Part shown: positions 33,667 through 44,139 of the stretch, piece by piece
Position numbering within the stretch: the first letter of the stretch is position 1
Layout of the letters: each line of letters opens with the position of its first letter
NCBI GenBank assembly: GCA_034440615.1
Contig: JAOTOM010002640.1
Coordinates: 48,246-112,245, forward strand
Direction of reading: 5' to 3'
DNA length: 64,000 nt
From: Ashinkailepas kermadecensis
Taxonomy: Eukaryota; Arthropoda; Thecostraca; Neolepadidae
The notes under the pieces: model-generated
The model's input: the letters and a program-made list of their open reading frames with translations, nothing else
What the model was told of the DNA's origin: nothing
The model's database searches: none
Translations under genes and position numbers: made by a program

Positions 33667-33724
33667 GATTGATTATTTGGGTTTAAGGGCGCGCCGACTA
33701 CAGGGTCATTTGGCGCCCACAAGC
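33667..33724 (-). mobile_element. 58-bp retroposed tail with 15-bp target duplication
   Basis: It contains ATTATTTGGGTTTAAGGGCG, CGACTACAGGGTCATTTGGC and GCCCACAAGC. AGACGGGAAATCGTC is repeated perfectly at 33652-33666 and 33725-33739. It sits 65 bp from the cic exon 9 donor. Confidence 0.9.
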
Positions 33725-33789
33725 AGACGGGAAATCGTCCAGCGCCAAGCTCCCACCGTCCTGCGCGCGTCGTGGCTGTCGTGTCGTAC

Positions 33790-33933
33790 CGCTTTGCCGG
33801 CCGGCTTGCCGTCCTCCCGGCTGGCCGAGCCGAGACTGGCGGTGCGCGGCGTCCTCTCCACGGGCGTGGACGGCTCCGCGTCGCTGGCGAACACGTCGTC
33901 GTCGTCGTCGACGTCGTGCGGCTCCGGGTCGTC
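33790..33933 (-). CDS. cic: cic exon 9: acidic segment before the HMG box
   Basis: The 144-bp, phase 0/0 exon encodes an aspartate run (DVDDDDDVFASDAEPSTP), then ERTPRTASLGSASREDG. It corresponds to the acidic D-D-x-F-x-S and R-T-x-S-L-S stretch upstream of the HMG box in Capicua. The acceptor is CGTCGGCAG and the donor is AAAGCG|GTACGA. A 58-bp retroposed tail sits about 65 bp into the downstream intron. Confidence 0.88.
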
Positions 33934-33989
33934 CTGCCGACGGGGCCACAGCGTCACACGGCGTGACGTCACACCGGCGCCGGTCGTGC

Positions 33990-34495
33990 CTTCAGGCAGT
34001 GTTAACAATAATGGTTCTTCGCTGGGTGTGAGACACCGAAAACAGAATAGTAGTATGTCGAAATTTGCATGGAAGCGATGTCGCAACGCTTTTTTCAACA
34101 CAATTTTCATCCAACAGCGTACTCATACGTGTACCTTTTTCGCTTGTTGCCAGATACCTAATTTTTGGAGAACTATTTTAACGATAACGATACAAAATAC
34201 CTTTGCTTACCAACTGATATTGTATGACAGACCACATCATAGGTGATCTTTTTACTTGGAATTGTGTTAAAAGATGTTCTCAATTGTGCTAGAGATGTAA
34301 GTGTATCATGATCCGCAATAGTGAGTATAAGCAAGATACTTATCAACGGTATACTATCATAAATTTCACATGAAGACATCATAAAGACTCGTCAAGAAGC
34401 ACGATGTCGATACTTCTTTGGAAGGGATGTTCATTCAGTGTTCAGAAAGTGGCATATTCCACCCTATTTCACGAATAATTTAGCACTGCTTTTAT
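33990..34495 (+). repeat. Dispersed repeat of unknown class, copy 2
   Basis: It matches the copy near 8940-9665 in order: AACAATAATGGTTCTTCG, GAAATTTGCATGGAAG, then CATGAAGACATCATAAAG, CGATACTTCTTTGGA and ATTCCACCCTATTTCACG. It lies directly upstream of cic exon 9 in the intron. Confidence 0.55.
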
Positions 34496-34499
34496 GATC

Positions 34500-36160
34500 G
34501 CGCCAGCTCGCCGTCACCCTTTCGAGAGTAGCGTGGCGTACGATGGCGGCGCGCGACCGCTCCGGAAACGTCAGCCGCTCGGCAAATGGCACGAAACACC
34601 CGACCCGACCGCAACACGCAGCTGATGTCACGATGACGTCACGCACTGGGCGTCCGCCAAACGCGGCAGAGGTCGCCGATGCTGCCGCTTCGTCAAGGGT
34701 CTGGTCAGCATGGCCTGCCAAGTGGAGCTATACAGACAAAGAACGCGTCAGAATTGCGTGACGTCGACAACACCGGGTGGCGCCACACTTGCAGTGCAGC
34801 CGGTTAATATTTTGACGTCGGAAAACAATGCGCGGGACACGGAGGCCTAAGATGATGCACCCGTTAGGCCAACGTGAGCAGATCGAGCACTTAAGAAACA
34901 CCTGAACTTGAAACGTGCTAACTTACCAAGCATTGCGTTGTCTGTGAGCAACATTTATTTCGAAATGACCCCACTGCTAATGCAAACTATGTGAACACAA
35001 TGTTTCCGTCAACCAACACACATACGTGTGCAGCAGATAGCAAATCGCATGTCTTCTGGCAACATGTCTGATTGGTATCTGAACATTGGGCTCTTTTACG
35101 ACGAATTCGATTGCTGGGCCATATGACGTTAACAACCACTGGCGCCCATTGACCGCGGGTGGACTGGGGACACTTCCGGTCGAGGGATTGGCGATCTTGC
35201 GATCGATAGTTGAACGCCCTACCGTTGAGCTACCGCGACCATCGATCCGATCGACAGCAATGGGTGCAAACATGAGTGCAAACATTGCACATCATTGCAG
35301 CATTGTACGTCGCAATGTTACCAATATTTTCAGACAAGGGACGGCGATGTGAATCAAAGTATTCCTTTTACAAGGGAAGTTGTGTCACTTTGTTGAAATA
35401 ATGCGTAATAGATCACCATATGTCACAACCTTTTCATCTTAAGTTACACCAACGTTTTGCATCGTTGACTTCGTATGCACTTGGTGCTCATTTATGCCGC
35501 CGCCATCTACTAAATTATACATTACTTCAAAGCTTGACTGATGACAAGATTGGCATCTACATGTAACCTCAGGAGAACGTTTCACAGACTATAAAACTAG
35601 AGGAGCAGTGCATATCAGTTTTCTTGTTCGGCATTTACCAGACATCGCATCGATTCCCAAACTTAATTAAATTAGAGACGACCGAACGTCAGCAGTGAAT
35701 ATTAATCATCTCCCCAGTTCACCGATATCGGCTACCGCGTGTGTGGATTACTTTCGAACAATACCGACACTGGACACTACCGACACGTGGATCCGACAAG
35801 CAATCAGCTGACCAGGCTGATAACGACCGTCGATCATCCCAAACACGAGCCGTGACAACCGGGATTGTGGGGAGACTGTCAACATGGCGTCGAAGCTTGA
35901 GCTGCTCGGCGACAACACCGGCACGGTGTGTTCGCGTGATCAACACAACGCTCATGAGATCACCGAGCTCCATTTAGAATGCTACGCCGGATAGTTTAAC
36001 CCGAGTGAATCAGGACGCCATGTGAATTTGTTGGCCGAGCGTGACGACAGCGGCGCTGGCACATTGCCAACGGAATCGTCGACATCCGTGTCCGTCTGAC
36101 ACGGTGCCCCCGACACAACCACCGACCCGGTGCCGAGGCCACTGCTGCTCATCCAACAGC
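34500..36160. other. Part of the cic intron between exons 8 and 9 without a recognised gene
   Basis: A GC-rich patch (34490-34770) has short open frames on both strands without family resemblance. A diverged SINE is at 35093-35240. Confidence 0.3.
35093..35240 (-). mobile_element. Diverged SINE with a different tRNA-like head
   Basis: The tail-like end TTTTACGACGAATTCGATTG is on the left. On the - strand a head with A box TAGCTCAACGG (perfect consensus) begins near 35240. The core between resembles the main SINE, but the tRNA part belongs to another tRNA. Confidence 0.55.
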
Positions 36161-37185
36161 CGACACCGGTGTCGCCCTGACACACGACCACCGAGCCGGT
36201 GTCGAGCCGACTAACCACGGGTGTCGCCCTGACACGACCACCGAGCCGGTGTCGGAGCCGACTAACCACGGGTGTCGCCCTGACACACACCACTCGACCC
36301 GGTGTCGAGGCGACTAACCACGGGTGTCGCCCTGACACACGACCACGACCCGGTGTCGAGGCGACTAACCACGGGTGTCGCCCTGACACACGACCACCGA
36401 CCCGGTGTCGAGGCGACTAACCACGGGTGTCGCCCTGACACACGACCACCGACCCGGTGTCGAGGCGACTAACCACGGGTGTCGCCCTGACACACGACCA
36501 CCGACCCGGTGTCGAGGCGACTAACCACGGGTGTCGCCCTGACACACGACCAGCGACCGGTGTCGAGCGACCACCGACCCGGTGTCGAGGCGACTAACCA
36601 CGGGTGTCGCCCTGCACGACCACCGACCCGGTGTCGGCCGACTAACCACGGGTGTCGCCCTGACACGACCACCGAGCCGGTGTCGAGCCGACTAACCACG
36701 GGTGTCGCCCTGACACACGACCACCGAGCCGGTGTCGAGGCGACTAACCACGGGTGTCGCCCTGACCGACCAGCGACCCGGTGTCGAGGCGACTAACCAC
36801 GGGTGTCGCCCTGACACACGACCACCGACCCGGTGTCGAGCCGACTAACCACGGGTGTCGCCCTGACACGACCACCGACCCGGTGTCGAGGCGACTAACC
36901 ACGGGTGTCGCCCTGACGACCACGAGCCGACTACACGTGCCCGAAACGACCCGGTGTCGAGGCGACTAACCACGGGTGTCGCCCTGATACGACCACCGAG
37001 CCGGTGTCGGCGACTTACCACGGGTGTCGCCCTGACACGACCACCGACCCGGTGTCGAGGCGACTAACCACGGGTGTCGCCCTGACACACGACCACCGAC
37101 CCGGTGTCGAGGCGACTAACCACGGGTGTCGCCCTGACACACGACCACCGACCCGGTGTCGAGCCGACTAACCCAGCAGCCGACA
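36161..37185. repeat. 52-bp minisatellite, about 19 copies
   Basis: Unit of the form CGACTAACCACGGGTGTCGC followed by CCTGACACACGACCACCGAC and CCGGTGTCGAGG. Copies are near-identical with small deletions. It lies in the cic intron between exons 8 and 9. Confidence 0.95.
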
Positions 37186-37289
37186 CGCGTCCGTCTCAAC
37201 CTGCAATTTTCGCCAGCACAACAACCCATCGAATCGACAGCTGCACGACGCTGTGGTCCATCTCGACCATCGCACCATCTCTGTGATGA

Positions 37290-38230
37290 CATCAAGGCTC
37301 AGCGACGCCAAAAACCAGTTCCGAGTTCACCGCGAACCAAGTCTGAATAGCACACATGCCACATCTCCGTACCAGCCGGCGAGCACGTCGGTGCCGTCTG
37401 GACGCCCCGGTGACGTCGTGACATTCCTGTTGGCCTGTGGAGTTGGGGAGATAATAGGCGGTTGCCATTTTCCATGCAACGGCATAAGGCTGGCGTGAAG
37501 ACCTGTCGTCATCGTCGCTTACGAAGTAGACGTTAAGCGTCGTCCGGTGGTCCTTCGGCATGGAGCTTAAGTTGCTTTCTTCTTCAGTTTTTGTGAAAGG
37601 GGCAGCTGAGCCCTCTTCACCAATGTACTTACGCTCATGCTGACGCCCCACTCCACGTACGGTGCGACCGCCCGCGCGAGCCGCGGCCAGTGCAAAGTCG
37701 TCCCAAGGTCAGCGTACAGGCATCCCAACGATCGTGATCGGCCCACTCCGGCTTTCCGAGAATGGCGGACGTCAGACGCGAGGGCGTACAGGGTTCCTTT
37801 GCACGCTGTGCATTTATTGCTTTTCAGAGACCGAGGTAGAAACCAATTCGGACTGGAGTTATTTATAGGCACAATAGGGGGCGAATACAGGCAGATAACT
37901 TTATATGCTGATGTAACTGCACAACTTAGTGGGAACCGAAAAGTTCGTGGAATACGCTGTCTGACTCTCTGGGGCCGTCCAGCCGAGTCGGACGGAAGAA
38001 TAGAGAGCAGCAGTTGTCTGCTCGAGCCACTCGGGGCGGCTGATCTTCCACGGCCGGTCTCGTGGGACAAAGTTACACAGGTGAAATCAAGTCTAGAAGA
38101 GCCTGAGGCGAAACAGGTTAGCATTTCATCAGCCTATTCCATTCCTTTCCACTCTTTCCAGATAATGCTGGAACGCTTGGTACACGCAGGAGAACGGCCC
38201 ATCATATTTGGCTTCGGTCTCATATAATTT
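37290..38230. other. Open frames of unknown origin in a cic intron
   Basis: The - strand has a protein-like stretch near 37500-37640 (PFTKTEEESNLSSMPKDHRT, NVYFVSDDDD). The + strand is open from 37637 to 38227. Neither matches a known family. The cic phase does not require an exon here but would tolerate a 0/0 one. Confidence 0.2.
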
Positions 38231-38600
38231 TGAAGAATGAGGAAATTCGAAGGAGCTACACCTCTCGAACTTTGCATGTGTTCAAGAGTCGCCGCATGGA
38301 CGTTGTATGAAAAAACAAGTTCAAAATTACTGCCCCAGTTTCGAAATCGTTCCTACACCTCTGGTCCATGCCTGAATTTCTTGCGAACATCGCGGACTGC
38401 AAAGATACATGAAAACAATTTCCAGAATAAAAAAGTTATGTGCAACCAGACAGACTGGCCGCAGACGACCTCCTCGAATGCGACCTGCGAACCTGCGAAC
38501 CTGTCTGAATGACCCCCACGCGAGATCGTGCCTCTGCCGCCAGAGTGCTGGGCTCGACAGAGAGCACCGTTGCAGCACGCGCTGAGCCGGGTCTGCCTAC

Positions 38601-38708
38601 CTGTGGCAGCTCGGCGACCTGAGGCGAGCCGCCCGGCACGTCGGGCAGAGGCGGAGGCGGAGGCGGAGGCGGATCGGGGGCGTGCCGGCCGTCCGGCGGG
38701 CCGCCACC
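38601..38708 (-). CDS. cic: cic exon 8: proline-rich linker
   Basis: The 108-bp, phase 0/0 exon encodes GGGPPDGRHAPDPPPPPPPP and LPDVPGGSPQVAELPQ. The acceptor is TCTTCGGCAG (pyrimidine-rich) and the donor is CCACAG|GTAGGC. It carries no diagnostic motif. It is assigned to cic by position, strand, clean junctions and matching phase on both sides. Confidence 0.75.
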
Positions 38709-39284
38709 CTGCCGAAGAGAGCTCACTCAGAACGTGTGTCATTTTGTGACAACGACTGGGGCGGAGATGGGAGGGTGCACAACACATCCATTTAAGAACA
38801 ATTGGAGTTGAATCAGGATGCTGGAATATCTTGCCTGCAGCGTCCGAGGAACATACGTTCAATGTCGGGGAGGGGATGTATTTTGAACTATTCCGACTCA
38901 ACTTTGGGAAGAGGGCACAGCAAGTTCACTTAACTATGCTCCTCACCCCAATAGCTTCTTTTTGAACTAGCCAGTCCATAACACTAAACAACAGCAGGTG
39001 ACCTTGAACATTCGAATGGTGTGTTGTCTTTCTATTTGAGCACTTGCCTTCATTCATGTCGACGCTTCAGCAGCTCGAGGCTATCGTTGATCACACTCAG
39101 GCTCACTCAATCTTCCACGATCGAATAGCTATATCTGTTGCACTCGTACAATATCCGCGCCGTCGCACAGAACAGGCCTGAACGGTGGTGGGGCGGGGAG
39201 CGCCCGGCGTGTCCGACCGCTCGCGCTGAGCTCACAGAACCGAGCAGCTCCACCGGCACAAGGTTATGGCTGTTGTGCCCACTG

Positions 39285-39691
39285 GCCAGCGGCAGACCTC
39301 ACCTGGTGGTGGTGGTGGTGGTGGTGGTGGTGGTGGTGGTGGCTGTGGTTGCTGTCGCCACCAGCCAGGGCCAGACCTCACCTGGTGGTGGTGGTGGTGG
39401 TGGTGGTGGTGGTGATGGTTGTGGTTGCTGTGGCCACCAGCTAGGGCCAGACCTCACCTGATGGTGGTGGTGGTGGTGGTGGTGGTGGCTGTGGTTGCTG
39501 TCACCACCAGCCAGGGCCAGACCTCACCTGGTGGTGGTGGTGGTGGTGGTGGTGGTGGTGGTGGTGGTGGTGGTGGTGGTGATGGTTGTGGTTGCTGTGC
39601 CCACCAGCCAAGGCCAGACCTCACCTGCTGGTAGTGGTGGTGGTGGTGGTGGCTGTGGTTGCTGTGCCCACCAGCCAGGGCCAGACCTCAC
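39285..39691 (-). repeat. Array reiterating the cic exon 7 donor and histidine codons, 6 copies
   Basis: On the - strand each unit reads CACAGCAACCACAACC, CAC repeats, CAG|GTGAGGTCTGG, then CCAGGGC/TGGCTGGTGG. Donor positions (CTCACCTG on +) fall near 39300, 39378, 39454, 39523, 39621 and at the true junction 39691. CAC-repeat length varies between units. Confidence 0.93.
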
Positions 39692-39867
39692 CTGGTGGTG
39701 GTGGTGGTGATGGTTGTGGTTGCTGTGGCCGTTGTGGCCGCCGGACGAGGACGGTGGCGGCTGGCGGTCGGCGGCGACGTCGCCCGCCGCCGCCAGATCG
39801 CTCGGCTTCAGGTACGGTATCAGAGAGTGCCAGGCGTACACGTGGCCACCGCCCTCCGGCGGCGCAC
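39692..39867 (-). CDS. cic: cic exon 7: ataxin-1-binding-type peptide and histidine run
   Basis: The 176-bp exon encodes GGGHVYAWHSLIPYLKPSD, equivalent to the W-H-S-L-V-P-F-L peptide of the N-terminus of the short vertebrate isoform, which contacts ataxin-1. It ends in NHNHHHHHHQ just before the donor CACCAG|GTGAGG. The acceptor is CCGTCAG. Both the acceptor and the histidine-coding end plus donor are reiterated in flanking arrays. Confidence 0.93.
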
Positions 39868-40090
39868 CTGACGGCAGGTCACCGACAGGTCAAGTCAGGT
39901 CAGCGGCCGACCTGGAGCAGGTCACCGACAGGTCAGGTCAGCGGCCGACCTGAAAGCAGGTCATCGACAGGTCAGACCATCGGCGCACCTAAGCGCATGT
40001 CATCGATCGACAGGTCGGGTCAGCAACAGAGCTGAGGACAGGTCACCGACAGGTCAAGTCATCGACGCACCTGAGGGCAGGTCACTGCCA
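39868..40090 (-). repeat. Array reiterating the cic exon 7 acceptor, about 3-4 copies
   Basis: CGGCGCACCT (AG|GTGCGCCG on the - strand) recurs near 39861, 39983 and 40067. Between copies lie CAGGTCACCGACAGGTCA-type repeats. Confidence 0.7.
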
Positions 40091-40346
40091 GAGGGGCACA
40101 CGGAGGCGGACATGTGTCATGACAAGGTGGTGTCATATCAGGACACGCCTGCCCAGCACAATGGGCTTGCAGGCTTAAAGCATCAGCGCCACCAGTTCCT
40201 ACATACCAGCAAACAAGCCGCGCCATCCCCTTAATATGGAAAATCCCATGACGGGCCCACACGGCCGGCGTAAAATTTACACAAGAAGCCCACCCAGCGA
40301 TCCACGCAACATCTTTCATTAACAGCTCGCCTCGTGCAGCACTCAC

Positions 40347-40689
40347 GTCTCTCCCTGCCACTCTCAGCTGCCCCGTTTTTTGCCGACGACCCATTGACGT
40401 GGTGCGGCTGCTCGGAGAAGTCGTGCTGCTGCTCCTGCTGCAGCAGCTGGGCCTGCTGCTCTTGCTGCAGCAGCTGCTGCTGTGGCAGCGGAGGCGGCGG
40501 CAGCGGTGGCGGCAGCGACGGAGGCGGCGGCCGGGCCGTGCTCAAGTCAACGCCACACGTGGGCGCCGTCAGGGCCTGCTGCAGCAGCGCCGGCTGCTGA
40601 CGGCGCGGAGCCGACACCGACTGCGGCACCACCACCGACTGCGGCATCACCACCTTGCTGACCTGGATCGGACGCTGCAGCCGCGGCTC
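40347..40689 (-). CDS. cic: cic exon 6: glutamine/proline-rich
   Basis: The 343-bp exon begins EPRLQRPIQVSKVVMPQSVV, continues through a poly-proline run and a glutamine/leucine run (QQQLLQQEQQAQLLQQEQQ), and ends with VNGSSAKNG. The acceptor is CGTCACCAG and the donor is AGAC|GTGAGT. The donor leaves one base, which joins GT of exon 7 (CGT, Arg). Copies of the acceptor and the first bases of the exon form the array at 40690-41070. Confidence 0.88.
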
Positions 40690-41070
40690 CTGGTGACGTA
40701 CAGGTGTGTCACGACGACTCCTGATGACATACAGGACTGGCACGGGTCCTGGTGACGTACAGGCCTGTCACGGCTACAAGCGACATACAGGCTTGTCACG
40801 GCTCCTGGTGGCGTACAGGTGTCGCGGCTACTAGTGACGCATAGGCCTGTCACGGCTCCTGGTGACACACAGGCCTGTCACAACTACTTGCAACATACAG
40901 GCCTGTCACATCGGACGGTCACAGCTCCTGGTGACATACGGACCTGTCACAGCTGAAAGTCACAGCTCCCGGAAACACACAGATCTGTCACAGCGGACGG
41001 TCACACCTCCCGATGACATACGGGCCTGCGCTGCCGGCAACATACAGATCTGCCACAGCGCAGAGCCGCG
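40690..41070 (-). repeat. Array reiterating the cic exon 6 acceptor, about a dozen copies
   Basis: On the - strand the unit is CCTGTACGTCACCAG|GAGCC followed by GTGACAGG, period about 32 bp. The copy at 40690 is the true acceptor. Confidence 0.88.
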
Positions 41071-41291
41071 TAGCAGCCATCATCGGAGCCGTCGCAGCGC
41101 AGCGGAGCAGTCGTCCGATCAGTCACAGCGGAGAATCGCGCAGTGACGGTCATCCTGACCAATCACGGCTCGAACGATGTCGGCTCGTTCGCTTACCTCG
41201 ACCCGGCTTCAGCACCGAGACCTTTGACCTTTCAGTGTCTCTTTGAAATATTGCTCATTACTGCGAGCCCACGATACACGTACACGTACAC

Positions 41292-41294
<3 letters not shown>

Positions 41295-41363
<69 letters not shown>
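41295..41363. repeat. (TA)n microsatellite with TACA flanks
   Basis: About 34 TA units, flanked by CACGTA and CACATACA repeats. Confidence 0.95.
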
Positions 41364-41370
<7 letters not shown>

Positions 41371-41895
41371 CACACATACACACGCACACACACATATATA
41401 TATATATATCTATATATCTACACATATGTATATATCGTGGGATCTACCCTTGAGAGTAGAGGCTTGTGATGGAGGTAGATGATACCAGCTTAAACGAACA
41501 AACACCGTCGGGCAATCAATACATCGGGGCAAAGAGGAACTACACCAGAACACAATTGTTCAATTGAATCAATTACGTGCAGGATTCGACGCTGCGAATA
41601 ACGAGCGTATTCTAGGTGGGCTTCAATTCCCAGAACCAGCTCTGCGCTGTTCAACTCAGCAGCGCTGTCCGAGTTGATTAGGCGCACGGCGACTCGAGCC
41701 GACCAAACGTGGCCAAAACACGCCAGTGCAGCAGACTTTGGCCAAGACAACACCGATACAAAATTGACCTGTGCGCACCGGTGGGTCTACGGGCACACAG
41801 ACTGACTGCGAGGCTTTGGAGCGCAGCGCCTTAAAACGTCTCGCCTCAGCTACCGGTCTCCAATGTTCGGTCCGGCTCGGCTACCGAGTGAGTCA

Positions 41896-42630
41896 GAGCT
41901 GGGACCGGAGCTGGGACCGGGACCGGAGCCGGGACCGGAGCTGGGACCGGAGCTGGGACCGGAGCTGGGACCGGAGCCGGGACCGGAGCCGGGACCGGAG
42001 CCGGGACCGGAGCTGGGACCGGGGCTGGGACCGGAGCCGGGACCGGAGCTGGGACCGGAGCCGGGACCGGAGCCGGGACCGGAGCTGGGACCGGAGCTGG
42101 GACCGGAGCTGGGACCGGAGCTGGGACCGGAGCCGGGACCCGGGACCGGAGCTGGGACCGGAGCTGGGACCGGAGCTGGGACCGGAGCTGGGACCGGGAC
42201 CGGAGCTGGGACCGGAGCCGGGACCGGAGCTGGGACCGGAGCCGGGACCGGAGCCGGGACCGGAGCCGGGACCGGAGCTGGGACCGGGACCGGAGCTGGG
42301 ACCGGAGCCGGGACCGGAGCCGGGACCGGAGCTGGGACCGGGACCGGAGCCGGGACCGGAGCCGGGACCGGAGCTGGGACCGGAGCTGGGACCGGAGCCG
42401 GGACCGTGAGGGACCGGGAGCTGGACCGTGAGCTGGGACCGGAGCTGGGACCGGAGCTGGGACCGGAGCCGGGACCGGGGCTGGGACCGGGACTGGGGAG
42501 CCGGGACGAGGCTGGGACCGGGACCGGAGCTGGGACCGGAGCTGGGACCGGAGCTGGGACCGGAGCTGGGACCGGAGCTGGGACCGGAGCCGGGACCGGA
42601 GCTGGGACCGGAGCCGGGACCGGACCGGAC
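41896..42630. repeat. 12-bp minisatellite (GGGACCGGAGCT/C), about 60 copies
   Basis: Nearly pure units with short GGGACC insertions. It is open in several frames (G-P-E-L, A-G-T-G, P-V-P-A repeats), which generates spurious long ORFs. It starts soon after the cic exon 5 donor. Confidence 0.95.
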
Positions 42631-42692
42631 CGCGGTCGGCCGTCCGTCGTGTCGCTCGGCGGACCCGGCGGCCGCGCGCCGCCGCCGCTCAC

Positions 42693-42798
42693 CTGTATCA
42701 CCGAGCTGGGCTTGCTGTCCGGCGGCAGCGTGGTCGGCACCAGCGCCGGCTGGTGGATGACGGTGGAGACGGGCGCGTCGGGCCGCACCAGCTCGGGC
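42693..42798 (-). CDS. cic: cic exon 5
   Basis: The 106-bp exon encodes [20 protein letters not shown] and ends PSSVIQ. The acceptor is GCCGGCAG and the donor is ATACAG|GTGAGC. It starts with the base that completes arginine from exon 4 and ends on a whole codon. A 12-bp repeat array begins about 60 bp into the intron. Confidence 0.88.
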
Positions 42799-42963
42799 CT
42801 GCCGGCCGAGGCGCCGTCACCGTCACCGGCAGTCGCGGCAGCGCTCGTCGTCAACAGGGCATGATGACCTCAACAGATGATGACACAACCACTGATGGTG
42901 GCATCGGTGGTCATCGTCCGCACCGCACGGCCAGTCAGTGAAGGCGACCGATTGGATCGGATT

Positions 42964-43113
42964 GTGGCTTTATGACACACTCAGCAGCTGAGGCCATATG
43001 GCGTCGCCTGCCTCTCACGCTGACAGGAAGGGCGGGCATCGCGGGGAATCGAACCCCGTACCTCTATCTGGCGTGCCAGACGCTCAGCTCAACCACCGAG
43101 CTACCGACGCCCC
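42964..43113 (-). mobile_element. SINE with a second type of tRNA-like head
   Basis: The left end has the shared tail block (CATATGGCGTCGCCTG, CTCTCACGCTGACAGG). On the - strand the head starts GGCGTCGGTAGCTCGG and carries a perfect B box GGTTCGATTCC with a 5-bp CGGGG/CCCCG T stem. The anticodon arm is too short (TCTGG/CCAGA, 4-base loop) for a working tRNA. Confidence 0.7.
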
Positions 43114-43439
43114 GAAGGCGACCGAGGCGGGCAGCGCTGGGGCAGGTATTGGGCGAGAGTCTACGTCCAAGTTGTGCAACAATAAGCTTCCAGCACTCCC
43201 GTTTTCAGCAGGATGAAATCGTACGATCTGACTGATGCTAAAAGATACGTGATATGGCGATGACTGCATGAGAAACGAGAATAATAAGATTTCAGAAGTA
43301 TATCATCCACCCAAATATTCAATTGTCATCTTCTACAACATAGGTCAACATCTCTAACCATGTCCATAAGCCATTGGCCAGTGTAACTCAAGAGCCAACT
43401 CGTCCTTGCTGGACATGTCAATGCTGGTGCCAATGCCGC

Positions 43440-43555
43440 CCCGATAGTTCAATTGGTTAGAGCGCCGGCCTGCATTGGTCTCCCGTGTTCTTGCAGCACA
43501 AAGTTCGAGTCGCTTCACGCGCTCTTGTTTAGCCCCAGACTGGGAGGGCCAGTTG
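43440..43555 (+). mobile_element. tRNA-like SINE head or tRNA pseudogene
   Basis: GCCCCGATAGTTCAATTGGT followed by TAGAGCGCCGGCC is a good D-arm with an A box (TAGTTCAATTGG). The downstream B box (AGTTCGAGTCG) is weak and the T stem does not pair. Confidence 0.5.
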
Positions 43556-44139
43556 ACTTCATCTGGGAGCGGTACTGGACCTCACCTGACGATCTGGGAG
43601 CAGCACCGGACCTCACCTGATGATCTGGGAGCGGTACTGGACCTCGCCTGACGACTGGGAGCGGTACCGGACCTCACCTGACGATCTGGGAGCGGTACTG
43701 GACCTCACCTGACGATCTGGGAGCGGTACCGGACCTCACCTGACGATCTGGGAGCGGTACTTCATCTCACCTGATGATCTGGGAGCGGTACCGGACCTCA
43801 CCTGATGATCTGGGAGCGGTACCAGACCTCACCTGATGTCTGGGAGCGGTACCGGACCTCACCTGACGATCTGGGAGCGGTACTGGACCTCACCTGATGA
43901 TCTGGGAGCGGTACCAGACCTCACCTGATGTCTGGGAGCGGTACTGGACCTCACCTTACGATCTGGGAGCGGTACCGGACCTCACCTGATGTCTGGGAGC
44001 GGTACCGGACCTCGTCTGACGACCTGGGAGCGGTACCGGACCTCACCTGATGATCTGGGAGAGGTACCGGACCTCACCTGATGATCTGTGAACGGTACCG
44101 GACCTCACCTGACGATCTGTGAACGGTACCGGACCTCAC
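43555..44139 (-). repeat. Array reiterating the cic exon 4 end and donor, 19 copies including the real one
   Basis: On the - strand each 29-32-bp unit is TACCGCTCCCAGATCATCAG|GTGAGGTCCGG: 20 bp of exon end plus donor plus 11 bp of intron. Donor-like CTCACCTG(A) recurs about every 31 bp from 43580 to the true junction at 44139. A few copies have lost the exact GT (CTCGCCTG, CTCACCTTA, CTCGTCTG). Confidence 0.95.

Noticed and set aside
36161..37185. CRISPR-like regular array with 52-bp period
   Set aside because: There are no unique spacers: the whole unit repeats. The context is a eukaryotic intron. It is a minisatellite.
41850..42864. Frames of over 330 codons with P-V-P-A or A-G-T-G repeats
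   Set aside because: Produced by the 12-bp GGGACCGGAGCT array on both strands. Only the small cic exon 5 within it is supported.
43440..43512. Functional tRNA gene on the + strand
   Set aside because: The D arm is good but the anticodon and T stems do not pair and the B box is poor.
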